In this document: positions 10,077 through 17,975 of the stretch, in pieces | How the letters are laid out: the number at the start of each line of letters is the position of its first letter | How positions within the stretch are numbered: the first letter of the stretch is position 1 | Notes under the pieces: model-generated | Told to the model about the DNA's origin: nothing | The model's database searches: none | Seen by the model: only the letters and a program-made list of their open reading frames with translations | Made by a program: the position numbers and the translations under genes | Assembly: GCF_002214185.1 (NCBI RefSeq) | Contig: NZ_CP022161.1 | Location: forward strand, 2,293,767 to 2,357,766 | Length of the DNA stretch: 64,000 bases | Source of the DNA: Streptomyces capitiformicae | GTDB taxonomy: Bacteria > Actinomycetota > Actinomycetes > Streptomycetales > Streptomycetaceae | Direction of reading: 5' to 3'

Positions 10077-11549
10077 GTGACCACGATGCAGCAGCCCCCT
10101 CCTCCGCCCTCCGAGCCACCCCGTGGCCATGGCCCCGCAAACAGCCACTGGGACGGCAGCGGCGGAGGCCACGACCCCAGAGACGGGCACCGGGACGGCG
10201 GCGGCCGCGGTCCCGGAGACGGGCATGGCCAAGGCCCGCCCTCTGGGGGTGGCCACGGCCACTCGCACAGTCACGGCCATGGCCCTGCCGCCCCTGTTTC
10301 GCAGCATCTGCGCAAGGTCATCGCGGCGGTGCTGATCCCCTTCGCGACCGCGGTCGTCGTGGGTATGGTCGTGCTCTGGCCCGGAGGTGCCCCAGGGCAC
10401 GAGCGCACCGGGGTGGGCTTCGACCGGCAGACGCAGTCGGCCACGGTCACCAAGATCGAAGAAGTCGACTGCTCCTCGGTGAACGCCTCGGGTGTCCCCC
10501 CGACCGGCGACACGTCCACCGCCGAGGGCTCGTCCGCCCAGCAGCAGGCGAACGGCACCTGCAAGAAGGCGACGGTCCGGGTCGACACCGGCAAGGACAA
10601 GGGCCGTACGTTCACGGAGATCGTTCAGCCGGACCAGTCACGGCAGTTGCGGCAGGGCCAGGAGGTCGTGGTCGCGTACGAACCCGCCGCGCCCAAGGAC
10701 CTGCAGTACTCGGTCACCGATGTGAACCGGCGGTTCCCGTTGGCGCTGCTCGCCGGGATCTTCGCGCTCGCCGTTGTGGTGGTGGGCCGGCTGCGCGGGG
10801 TCATGGCGCTGGTCGCACTGGCGATCAGCTTCCTGGTGCTGACCTTCTTCATCCTGCCAGCCATCCTCCAGGGCTCGAACCCGCTGGTGGTGGCGGTGGT
10901 CGGAGCGAGCGCCATCATGCTGATCGCGCTCTATATGTGTCACGGCCTCTCGGCCCGTACCTCGGTCGCGGTGCTCGGCACGCTGATCTCGCTGCTACTG
11001 ATCGGCCTGCTGGGCTCGGGGTTCATCGGCTGGGCCGACCTGACCGGCAACACGGACGACAACACCGGCCTGATCCACGGTCTGTACCCGGACATCGACA
11101 TGAGTGGTCTGCTGCTCGCGGGCGTCATCATCGGTTCGCTCGGTGTGCTCGACGATGTGACGGTCACCCAGACGTCGGCGGTCTGGGAGCTGCACGCGGC
11201 CAATCCGTCGATGGGCTGGCGCGGGCTGTACCGCGCGGCCATCCGGATCGGCCGGGACCACATCGCGTCGGTGGTCAACACCCTCGTCCTGGCCTATGCG
11301 GGTGCCGCGCTGCCGCTGCTGCTGCTCTTCTCGATCGCGCAGAGCAGCGTGGGCACGGTCGCCAACAGCGAACTCGTCGCCGAGGAGATCGTGCGCACGC
11401 TCGTCGGTTCGATCGGTCTGGTCGCCTCGGTTCCGGTGACCACCGCGCTGGCCGCCCTGGTCGTCTCCGCCGACCGACCGGGCACCCCGACGACGGAGTC
11501 GGTGCCCGCTCCGGCGCGCGCCGGGAGGGGCCGCCGCCGCAAGCGCTGA
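10077..11549 (+). CDS. YibE/F-family membrane protein
   Basis: About 490 residues from a GTG at 10077 (an ATG at 10086 is an alternative; neither has a good ribosome binding site). The N-terminal 70 residues are rich in His, Gly and Asp (HGHSHSHGHGP near the end), possibly metal-binding. One TM segment (AVLIPFATAVVVGMVVLWPGG) precedes an extracytoplasmic domain of about 110 residues. The rest is a multi-TM YibE/F domain (ALLAGIFALAVVVVGRLRG onward, LLLAGVIIGSLGVLDDVTVTQ). It is an inner-membrane protein of unknown transport role. Confidence 0.85.
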   Translation: MTTMQQPPPPPSEPPRGHGPANSHWDGSGGGHDPRDGHRDGGGRGPGDGHGQGPPSGGGHGHSHSHGHGPAAPVSQHLRKVIAAVLIPFATAVVVGMVVLWPGGAPGHERTGVGFDRQTQSATVTKIEEVDCSSVNASGVPPTGDTSTAEGSSAQQQANGTCKKATVRVDTGKDKGRTFTEIVQPDQSRQLRQGQEVVVAYEPAAPKDLQYSVTDVNRRFPLALLAGIFALAVVVVGRLRGVMALVALAISFLVLTFFILPAILQGSNPLVVAVVGASAIMLIALYMCHGLSARTSVAVLGTLISLLLIGLLGSGFIGWADLTGNTDDNTGLIHGLYPDIDMSGLLLAGVIIGSLGVLDDVTVTQTSAVWELHAANPSMGWRGLYRAAIRIGRDHIASVVNTLVLAYAGAALPLLLLFSIAQSSVGTVANSELVAEEIVRTLVGSIGLVASVPVTTALAALVVSADRPGTPTTESVPAPARAGRGRRRKR

Positions 11550-11578
11550 AGCGTTACGGCACCGCGGCGGCGTACGGC

Positions 11579-12016
11579 TCATCCCGCGCTCGGCTCCTCC
11601 GCCAGGATGCGGTCCAGCGCCTCGTCGAGCAGCGTGTCGAAGTCGGCGAGGGAACGCTCCTGCCCCAGCGGCACGAGCTTGTCCGTGCGGTCCAGGAAGG
11701 CCACGAGCGGCGCCGTGCCGACCCGGAACAGCGCCTGGTCGCTGCCCACCTGAAGCCGGATCAGGACCTCACCGAACGTCTCCGGGTCGGCGGGGGCGAT
11801 GTGCACGTCCCCGTCCCCGCACGGCCGTCCCACGCCGTCGATGAGTAGCTCCCGGCCGAACGCCCAGGTCACGGGAGCGTCACCGGGCAGGTGGAAGGTC
11901 AGCCGCACGGCATAGGGATCACAGGTCTCATAACGCAGCTCCACCGGGATGCGGAAGGAGAGCTCCTCGGACACGAGGAAGCTCATCATGACCTCTGCCT
12001 GTACCGACTCGCGCAT
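11579..12016 (-). CDS. ssgA: sporulation and cell-division activator SsgA
   Basis: 145 residues. A SsgA-like protein: VSEELSFRIPVELRYE, DPYAVRLTFHLPGD, VTWAFGRELLIDG, LFRVGTAPLVAFLDRTD and VPLGQERSLADFD match SsgA itself rather than SsgB. In Streptomyces it triggers sporulation septation and cell-wall remodelling, and works with SsgB to position FtsZ. Start ATG at 12016 follows GAGGTAAA; a shorter start (MSFLVSEE at 11986) corresponds to the 136-residue form known in S. coelicolor. It lies directly downstream of ssgR on the same strand, its known activator. Confidence 0.95.
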   Translation of the reverse strand: MRESVQAEVMMSFLVSEELSFRIPVELRYETCDPYAVRLTFHLPGDAPVTWAFGRELLIDGVGRPCGDGDVHIAPADPETFGEVLIRLQVGSDQALFRVGTAPLVAFLDRTDKLVPLGQERSLADFDTLLDEALDRILAEEPSAG

Positions 12017-12114
12017 CGCTTTACCTCGCCATGTTGGTCAGTAGCCAGGAATCATCCGCCTGACACTGCTGGAAGTTTGCTGAAAGTACACGGGAGATCA
12101 CAAGGAGTGATTTT

Positions 12115-13263
12115 TCAGATGCTGATAGAGATCGCGAGTGTCCCTAGGAGCTTTCCCAGCTCGGCCTGCAACTGATGCGTCGCGGGCAGCAGCCGGTGGG
12201 CCTGGTGCACGGGCAGCGAGATGGCGAGGGTGCCCGCGGTCGTCCCAGCAGTGATCGGGATCGCGGCGCAGACCGTGCCCAGGGCGTACTCCTGCCGCTC
12301 GACGACCGGTTCCATCCGTCCGATCCGGTCCAGGCGCCGTAGCAGGGTCTCCTTGTCACGCACCGTGTACGGGGTGATCGACCGCACGGGGTAGCGGTCC
12401 AGGTGGTCGCGGCGGGCCTCGTCGCCGAGTTGGGAGAGCAGACACTGTCCGATGGCGTGGGCGTGCCCGGTCTCCCGGAAGTCGGCCCACTCCTCGACCG
12501 CCGGGGTGCTCGGGCTGTCGGCGACGCAGAGGACCTCGATCTCGCCGTCCCGGTAGACCGCGTAGTAGACGGGCACGCCGATGGTGTCCCGCCAGTGCGC
12601 GAGGGTCTCGTTCACCGTGCTGCGACGTTTCTCCTGCGCGCCGCTGCTGCTCAGCCGCTCGGCCGCCTCACCGAGGAAGAACAGCCCTTTCTCCCGGCGC
12701 AGATAGCCCTCGTGCACCAGCGTGCGCAGCAGGTGGTAGGCCGTGGGCAGCGCGAGCCCGGTGTCCCGCGCCAACTGTTTGGCAGGCGCCCCGTGTTGCC
12801 GCTCGGCGACGGCCTCCAGCAGCCGCATGGCCCGCTGTACGGAGCCGATGAGGGTGCCCGAGTGCGATTCCGGCGGGGCTGCCGGAGCCGGGATGCGCGC
12901 TCCCCGCCCCAATCCGTGCGAGTGCGGGGTGACGAGTCCCTGCGTATCAGGGGGGCCCGGTCGGACGAGGCGGGGTGCCGGAGCCGTGGGCGGCTCTGCG
13001 GGCCGGCCGGCCTCTTCACCCGGTGACGTGCGTGGCTGTGCAGGGGGAACCGGGGCTTTCGAGGGGTCCCTACGCGGCGCCGCGGGCGGAGCGTGGGTCT
13101 GCCCGGCTCGGGTGCGCGGCTGCCCGGGTGCACCGACCGCCGTTGTCGATCCACGGCCCGGCTGTGGTCGAGGGCCCGGTTGTGGGGGAGGAACAGCGCT
13201 CTGTGTCGCTCGGGAGCGGGGCGGGAAGAGCGGTTCTGCGGGTGCGGTGTCAGCCGTGGCCAA
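12115..13263 (-). CDS. ssgR: IclR-family activator of ssgA (SsgR)
   Basis: 382 residues from a TTG at 13263 with GGGAG upstream. The conserved IclR part begins near residue 135 (SHSGTLIGSVQRAMRLLEAV): winged HTH (APAKQLARDTGLALPTAYHLLRTLVHEGYLRR), then an IclR ligand domain ending LGTLAISISI. SsgR activates transcription of ssgA in S. coelicolor, and ssgA follows here 98 bases downstream. The first 130 residues are Pro/Arg/Ala-rich low complexity, so the real start could be internal. Confidence 0.9.
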   Translation of the reverse strand: MATADTAPAEPLFPPRSRATQSAVPPPQPGPRPQPGRGSTTAVGAPGQPRTRAGQTHAPPAAPRRDPSKAPVPPAQPRTSPGEEAGRPAEPPTAPAPRLVRPGPPDTQGLVTPHSHGLGRGARIPAPAAPPESHSGTLIGSVQRAMRLLEAVAERQHGAPAKQLARDTGLALPTAYHLLRTLVHEGYLRREKGLFFLGEAAERLSSSGAQEKRRSTVNETLAHWRDTIGVPVYYAVYRDGEIEVLCVADSPSTPAVEEWADFRETGHAHAIGQCLLSQLGDEARRDHLDRYPVRSITPYTVRDKETLLRRLDRIGRMEPVVERQEYALGTVCAAIPITAGTTAGTLAISLPVHQAHRLLPATHQLQAELGKLLGTLAISISI

Positions 13264-13496
13264 GGGTCACTCCCGAAGCGCGAGGAGGGCCACCCGTGCG
13301 GGGCACACGGGAGGAGATGCGCCGCCCGCGGGGTCGAGCCCGCGACGAGTGCCCGGACTCTAGCCGCCCGCCACCACTCGCATACGGCCCCGCCGGGAAA
13401 CTTCCCTCTGGCGAGGGAACCTCACGTTCCTGTTACCGTCGCGCCCTGGCCGACCCTCACTCACTCACGCCTCAGTTCTTGCCCCATGCTGACGCC

Positions 13497-13709
13497 TCAC
13501 CAGTCACCGCGTGACGACGAGCTCGTCGTGAACTTCCGTACGACGTAGATCAGTCCACCGACGAGCGCCACGAAGACGAGTACCTTGAAGAGCAGGCCGA
13601 TCACGAAGCCGACGACATTGGCTATCAGGCCGCCGAACACGACCAGAGCGATGACCGGCACCGCGATCCACTTCACCCACCACGGCATCCCCGCGAAGAT
13701 CTCCCGCAT
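13497..13709 (-). CDS. small membrane protein, DUF5326-like
   Basis: 70 residues: MREIFAGMPWWVKWIAVPV start, two hydrophobic segments (IAVPVIALVVFGGLIANVVG and GLLFKVLVFVALVGGLIYVV), and a short Arg/Ser tail. ATG at 13709 with AAGGAG upstream; the longer reading to 13784 has no support. Conserved in Streptomyces as an integral membrane protein of unknown function. Confidence 0.8.
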   Translation of the reverse strand: MREIFAGMPWWVKWIAVPVIALVVFGGLIANVVGFVIGLLFKVLVFVALVGGLIYVVRKFTTSSSSRGDW

Positions 13710-13872
13710 CGCCTTGCTCCTTGTGTCTCCACCCGTGGCCCCTCTTCTGAGGCACCGCTTCCGGGATTTCTGACGTCCTGCCATCGATGCTAGGGCCGCG
13801 GAGGGGCCGTTCGGGGGCTTCGCACCCCTTGTCCGTCCCTGATCGTTCCCCTAGGGAACCCTGAAGCGGACG

Positions 13873-14190
13873 TCAGCCCTCCGGTGGAGAGAACACCACC
13901 ACGACCCGCAGGTCCTCGGTGATGTGATGAAACTTGTGAGCAACCCCGGCGGGCACGTACACGACACTGCCGCGTGCCACCTGGGTGGTCTCCAGACCGA
14001 CCGTGAGCAAGGCGCGGCCGCTCACCACGAGGTACACCTCGTCCTGGCGGTGCGGCTTCTGCGGGTCGAGCTCCCCGGCGTCGAGCGCGTACAGACCGAC
14101 CGACATGTTCCGCTCGCGCAGAAACTGCAGGTAGGCGCCCTCATTGGCGGCGCGCTCCGCCTCCAGCTCATCCAACCGGAATGCCTTCAT
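13873..14190 (-). CDS. cupin-domain protein
   Basis: 105 residues. One small cupin barrel with the two motifs: KPHRQDEVYLVVSGRALLTVG (residues about 45-65, with the HxxxxE part QDEVYLVVSG) and VVYVPAGVAHKFHHI (about 79-93, including the metal His). Probably a small cytoplasmic metal- or ligand-binding protein; substrate unknown. ATG at 14190. A longer in-frame reading extends far upstream into antisense sequence and is not credible. Confidence 0.85.
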   Translation of the reverse strand: MKAFRLDELEAERAANEGAYLQFLRERNMSVGLYALDAGELDPQKPHRQDEVYLVVSGRALLTVGLETTQVARGSVVYVPAGVAHKFHHITEDLRVVVVFSPPEG

Positions 14191-14247
14191 CGACTTAGCC
14201 CGCCTTGCCCGTACTCGTAACCGATCTCGTCTGCCACGATCAGACAC

Positions 14248-14625
14248 ATGAAGAATTTCGTAGTCAAGACACTCGCCAACGCCGGGGCCCTCGCGGTCGC
14301 CGTGTGGATACTCGACAAGATCACGCTGACCGGGGACAGCACGGGCAAGAAGGTCGGCACACTGCTGCTGGTCGCGCTCGTCTTCGGCCTCGTGAACGTC
14401 GTGGTCAAGCCACTCGTGCAGCTGCTCACCCTCCCCCTGTTCATTCTGACGCTCGGCCTGTTCACCCTGGTGGTGAACGCCCTGATGCTGCTGCTCACCT
14501 CGTGGCTGGCCGACAAGCTCGACCTGAGTTTCCACGTTGACGGCTTCTGGACCGCCGTCCTGGGTGGCCTGATCATCTCGATCGTCTCCTGGGCACTCCA
14601 CCTCGTCCTGCCCGACGGGGACTGA
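14248..14625 (+). CDS. phage-holin-family membrane protein (PF04020-like)
   Basis: 125 residues with four hydrophobic segments: ALAVAVWILDKI, VGTLLLVALVFGLVNVVVKP, PLFILTLGLFTLVVNALMLL and AVLGGLIISIVSWALHLVLP. The NVVVKPLVQLLTLPLFILTLG block is typical of this family, which is common on bacterial chromosomes outside prophages. It is divergent from the cupin gene and ends nine bases before ptpA, so it is probably cotranscribed with it. The molecular role is unknown. Confidence 0.85.
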   Translation: MKNFVVKTLANAGALAVAVWILDKITLTGDSTGKKVGTLLLVALVFGLVNVVVKPLVQLLTLPLFILTLGLFTLVVNALMLLLTSWLADKLDLSFHVDGFWTAVLGGLIISIVSWALHLVLPDGD

Positions 14626-14634
14626 GGCTCCCAG

Positions 14635-15126
14635 ATGACCTACCGCGTCTGCTTCGTCTGCACCGGCAACATCTGCCGCTCTCCGATGGCCGAGTCCGTC
14701 TTCCGCGCCCGTATAGAGGAGGCCGGGCTCGACGGCCTGGTCGAAGTCGACAGCGCCGGCACGGGCGGCTGGCACGAGGGCGACCCCGCCGATCCGCGCA
14801 CCGTCTCCGTCCTGGAGACGAACGGCTACGGCAGCATCCACGCCGCCCGGCAGTTCCAGACCTCCTGGTTCTCCCGCCTCGACCTCGTGATCGCCCTTGA
14901 CGTCGGCCACCTCAAGGCCCTGCGCCGCCTCGCGCCCACCGCCGCGGACGCGGAGAAGATCCGCCTCCTGCGTTCCTACGACCCCGCGGCGGGCGACGAC
15001 CTCGACGTTCCGGACCCGTACTACGGGGGCATGGATGGCTTCGAGGAGTGCCTGGAACTCGTGGAAGCGGCGAGCCCCGGCCTGCTCACCGCCGTCCGCG
15101 AGCAGGTGGAGGGACAGGTCGCATGA
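14635..15126 (+). CDS. ptpA: low-molecular-weight protein-tyrosine phosphatase
   Basis: 163 residues, usual length. Active-site loop VCTGNICRS with nucleophile C9 and R15 (CX5R), and general acid D127 in DPYYGG. Hydrolyses phosphotyrosine in the cytoplasm. The orthologue PtpA of S. coelicolor affects secondary metabolism when overproduced. Overlaps the next gene by four bases (ATGA), so translation is likely coupled. Confidence 0.95.
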   Translation: MTYRVCFVCTGNICRSPMAESVFRARIEEAGLDGLVEVDSAGTGGWHEGDPADPRTVSVLETNGYGSIHAARQFQTSWFSRLDLVIALDVGHLKALRRLAPTAADAEKIRLLRSYDPAAGDDLDVPDPYYGGMDGFEECLELVEAASPGLLTAVREQVEGQVA

Positions 15127-16268
15127 GCACGGAGAACCCCCCTTCGAACCCCGGTGACGGCACCCGCGTGGTGCGGGCCGGGCTGCCCGAGCCCGTCAAG
15201 CACGAGCCGACCCTGCCCGGACCGGTCTTCGCCGCCCACTACCACCTGCCCGGCGACGCCACCGGACCGTACGCCTACGGACGCGACCAGAACCCCACCT
15301 GGACCCTCCTCGAACGCGCCATCGGCGAACTGGAGGCGCCCGGACAGGACGACGTCGAGACGCTCGCCTTCTCCTCCGGCATGGCCGCCATCTCGGCCGT
15401 CCTCTTCTCCCAGCTGCGCACCGGCGACGTCCTGGTCCTACCGAGCGACGGCTACAACGTGCTGCCCCTGGCAGGCGAGCAGCTGCGGTCGTACGGCGTC
15501 GAGGTGCGCAGCGCCCCGACGGGCGGCGACGCTCAGCTCGACCTTCTCGACGGCGCCAAGCTGCTGTGGCTGGAGACGCCCTCCAATCCGGGGCTCGACG
15601 TATGCGATGTACGGCGGCTCTGCGAGGCGGCACGCGCGCGTGGATGTCTCGTCGCCGTCGACAACACCCTGGCGACACCGCTCGGGCAGCGGCCGCTGGA
15701 GCTCGGCGCCGACTTCGCGGTGGCCAGCGGCACCAAGCAGCTGACCGGCCACGGGGACGTCCTGCTCGGGTACGTGGTCGGGCGCGACGCTTCCGCGATG
15801 GAGGCCGTACGACGCTGGCGCAAGATCGTCGGAGCGATTCCGGGGCCGATGGAGGCCTGGCTCGCGCACCGCTCGCTCGCCACGCTCCAGCTGCGGGCCG
15901 ACAGGCAGAGCGTCAACGCCCTCGCCGTCGCCGAGGCGCTCATGGGATGGCCCGGGGTGGCCGGGGTGCGCTATCCGGGGCTACCCGACGACCCCTCGCA
16001 CAAGATCGCCTCGCAGCAGATGCGACGCTTCGGGTGCGTGGTGTCGTTCTCGTTGCCCACACGCGCGTGTGCCGAGCGTTTTCTCGACGCGCTGCACCTT
16101 GTGGACGACGCGACGAGCTTCGGCGGGGTGCGGTCCACCGCCGAACGGCGCGGACGGTGGGGAGGCGACGCGGTTTCGGAAGGCTTCATCCGTTTCTCGG
16201 CCGGCGCGGAGGACACCGACGACTTGGTGGCGGATGTGCTGCATGCGCTCTCTGTGGCTACTGATTAG
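15123..16268 (+). CDS. cystathionine gamma-lyase-like PLP enzyme
   Basis: 381 residues of the Cys/Met-metabolism PLP family. Motifs: AYGRDQNPTW (50-59), SSGMAAISAVL (84-94), ETPSNPGLDV (151-160), VDNTLATP (179-186) and SGTKQLTGHGD with PLP-binding K205. It probably cleaves cystathionine to cysteine or performs a related beta/gamma elimination. The ATG overlaps the ptpA stop, which fixes the start. A strong hairpin terminator follows. Confidence 0.92.
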   Translation: MSTENPPSNPGDGTRVVRAGLPEPVKHEPTLPGPVFAAHYHLPGDATGPYAYGRDQNPTWTLLERAIGELEAPGQDDVETLAFSSGMAAISAVLFSQLRTGDVLVLPSDGYNVLPLAGEQLRSYGVEVRSAPTGGDAQLDLLDGAKLLWLETPSNPGLDVCDVRRLCEAARARGCLVAVDNTLATPLGQRPLELGADFAVASGTKQLTGHGDVLLGYVVGRDASAMEAVRRWRKIVGAIPGPMEAWLAHRSLATLQLRADRQSVNALAVAEALMGWPGVAGVRYPGLPDDPSHKIASQQMRRFGCVVSFSLPTRACAERFLDALHLVDDATSFGGVRSTAERRGRWGGDAVSEGFIRFSAGAEDTDDLVADVLHALSVATD

Positions 16269-16286
16269 TACTCCGCTACGTACAAC

Positions 16287-16325
16287 GGACGGTCCGAGCC
16301 TCCCCCCTCGTGGCTCGGACCGTCC
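16287..16325 (+). terminator. hairpin terminator after the cystathionine gamma-lyase-like gene
   Basis: A perfect 14-bp stem GGACGGTCCGAGCC/GGCTCGGACCGTCC with an 11-base loop, 18 bases after the stop codon. Confidence 0.75.
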
Positions 16326-16457
16326 CGGTTCCGCGCGCGAAGAACCGCGCGAACAAGGCTAATTGACTCTGTGTCAGTGTCCAATCACAGTAGCGACAGA
16401 GACCTATCGACTTATTTATAGTTGGGCGCTCCGGGGGTGGCGAGGGGAGGGGCGACC

Positions 16458-17363
16458 ATGGATCTGGCCTTACTGCGGACGTTCGTGACCGTGCACCGCG
16501 CCGGCTCCTTCACTCGCGCCGCAGCGCTGCTCGGCCTCTCGCAACCGGCCGTCACCTCGCAGATCCGCACGCTCGAACGACAGCTGGGTCGTCCCCTCTT
16601 CCTCCGCCAGGCCCGGGGAGTGACCCCGACGACCATCGGCGACGAGCTCGCCCACAAGGCGGCGCCGCATCTCGACGCGCTCGTGGAGATCGCCGAGACC
16701 GGCCTGGACGACGACTCCTCCTTACGGACCCTCCATCTCGCCGGTCCACCCGAGTTCACCGCCGAACGAGCCCTGCCCGCCCTCACCGAGCTGACCGGAG
16801 ACGACGGACAGGGCTTCGCGCTGAGGGTCTCCTTCGGAAACGCCGACGAGTCTCTCGACGGACTCGCCGCCGGCCACCACGACCTGGCCATCACCACCGC
16901 CCAGCCACGCGGCACCCTGCTCACCGCCACCCCGCTCTGCGACGAGGAACATGTGCTGGTCACCGCCCCGCGCTGGGCCGCGCGCATCGGTCCCGGCAAG
17001 CTGCGCCGCAAGGGAGCGCACACGCTGGAGCACTTCCCGGTCATCGAAGTGCACGAGTCACTGCCGTTCATCTCGCGTTACTGGGCCTCGGTCTTCGACT
17101 CCCGTCCCGCAGCCTCCGGCACAGTCGTCGTCCCGGACCTGCGCGCGGTCCTCGCCTGCACTGTCTCAGGTGCCGGCCTGGCCGTGTTGCCCCGCTATCT
17201 GTGCGCCTCCGCCCTGGAACGCGGTGATGTCGTGGCGCTCCTCGATCCGCCGGTACCACCACTGCGGACGTATTTTTTGGTGGTCCGCACCGGCACCCTG
17301 GCCATGCCGCACATCGCGCGGGCCCACGAGTGGCTGCTGCGGGCGGCGGTGGACTGGTCCTGA
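16458..17363 (+). CDS. LysR-family transcriptional regulator
   Basis: 301 residues. N-terminal LysR HTH (1-60: MDLALLRTFVTVHRAGSFTR, ALLGLSQPAVTSQIRTLE), then a LysR substrate-binding domain with GLAVLPRYL near 240. ATG at 16458 after GGGAGGGG. Stands alone between the PLP gene and a Nudix gene; the target is not evident. Confidence 0.92.
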   Translation: MDLALLRTFVTVHRAGSFTRAAALLGLSQPAVTSQIRTLERQLGRPLFLRQARGVTPTTIGDELAHKAAPHLDALVEIAETGLDDDSSLRTLHLAGPPEFTAERALPALTELTGDDGQGFALRVSFGNADESLDGLAAGHHDLAITTAQPRGTLLTATPLCDEEHVLVTAPRWAARIGPGKLRRKGAHTLEHFPVIEVHESLPFISRYWASVFDSRPAASGTVVVPDLRAVLACTVSGAGLAVLPRYLCASALERGDVVALLDPPVPPLRTYFLVVRTGTLAMPHIARAHEWLLRAAVDWS

Positions 17364-17410
17364 AGCGGCGCGGACCACGTCGGCGCGCCGCACTTCCGTG
17401 GTCAGGCGAT

Positions 17411-17424
17411 GTTTCACGTGGAAC
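17411..17424. promoter_or_regulatory. parS-like site (one mismatch)
   Basis: GTTTCACGTGGAAC, one change from the consensus, in the gap between the LysR and Nudix genes. It lies 22 bases before the Nudix start. Confidence 0.65.
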
Positions 17425-17445
17425 ATGTCGGGCCACATTTCTCCC

Positions 17446-17928
17446 ATGACCGTCCGACCCGTGGTCAAGCGCACCGCCCGCGCCGTCCTGCTCGACGGCG
17501 ACGACCTGATCCTGATCAAGCGGACCAAGCCGGGCGTCGATCCCTACTGGCTCACACCGGGCGGCGGGGTCGAGCCGGAGGACACGACTGTCGTCGACGC
17601 GCTCCACCGCGAGGTGCACGAGGAACTCGGCGCCAAGATCACCGATGTGGTTCCCTGCTTCGTGGACACCGTCGAGCACATCGGCGAGGACGGCGGCGCC
17701 ACGGGCGTGAAGGTCCAGCACTTCTTCGTGTGCCGCCTGGAATCCATGGACCCCTCCAAGCGCCACGGGCCCGAGGTGGATGAACCCCAGGGCGAGTACG
17801 AGATCGTGCGCGTGCCCTTCACCCGGGTCGGCATCGCCTCCGTCCACCTCGTCCCGCTGTCCCTGCGGCACTACCTGGACGGAAACATCGAGGGCGTACG
17901 GGCGATGCACGCGCCTGACCTGGGCTGA
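17446..17928 (+). CDS. Nudix hydrolase
   Basis: 160 residues. The Nudix box is GGGVEPEDTTVVDALHREVH followed by EELG, with the REVHEEL core intact but one residue longer than the classical GX5EX7REUXEEXGU spacing. Hydrolyses a nucleoside diphosphate linked to another group; substrate unknown. ATG at 17446. A parS-like palindrome lies just upstream. Convergent with the flavohaemoglobin-like gene. Confidence 0.88.
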   Translation: MTVRPVVKRTARAVLLDGDDLILIKRTKPGVDPYWLTPGGGVEPEDTTVVDALHREVHEELGAKITDVVPCFVDTVEHIGEDGGATGVKVQHFFVCRLESMDPSKRHGPEVDEPQGEYEIVRVPFTRVGIASVHLVPLSLRHYLDGNIEGVRAMHAPDLG

Positions 17929-17975
17929 CCCCTCACCGGTTTGCTGCCGGGCCGCTACCCGCATGGACCTCTCGG

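Noticed and set aside
13873..14910. 345-residue minus-strand frame containing the cupin
   Set aside because: Only the last 105 codons resemble a protein; the rest is antisense to the holin-family and ptpA genes.
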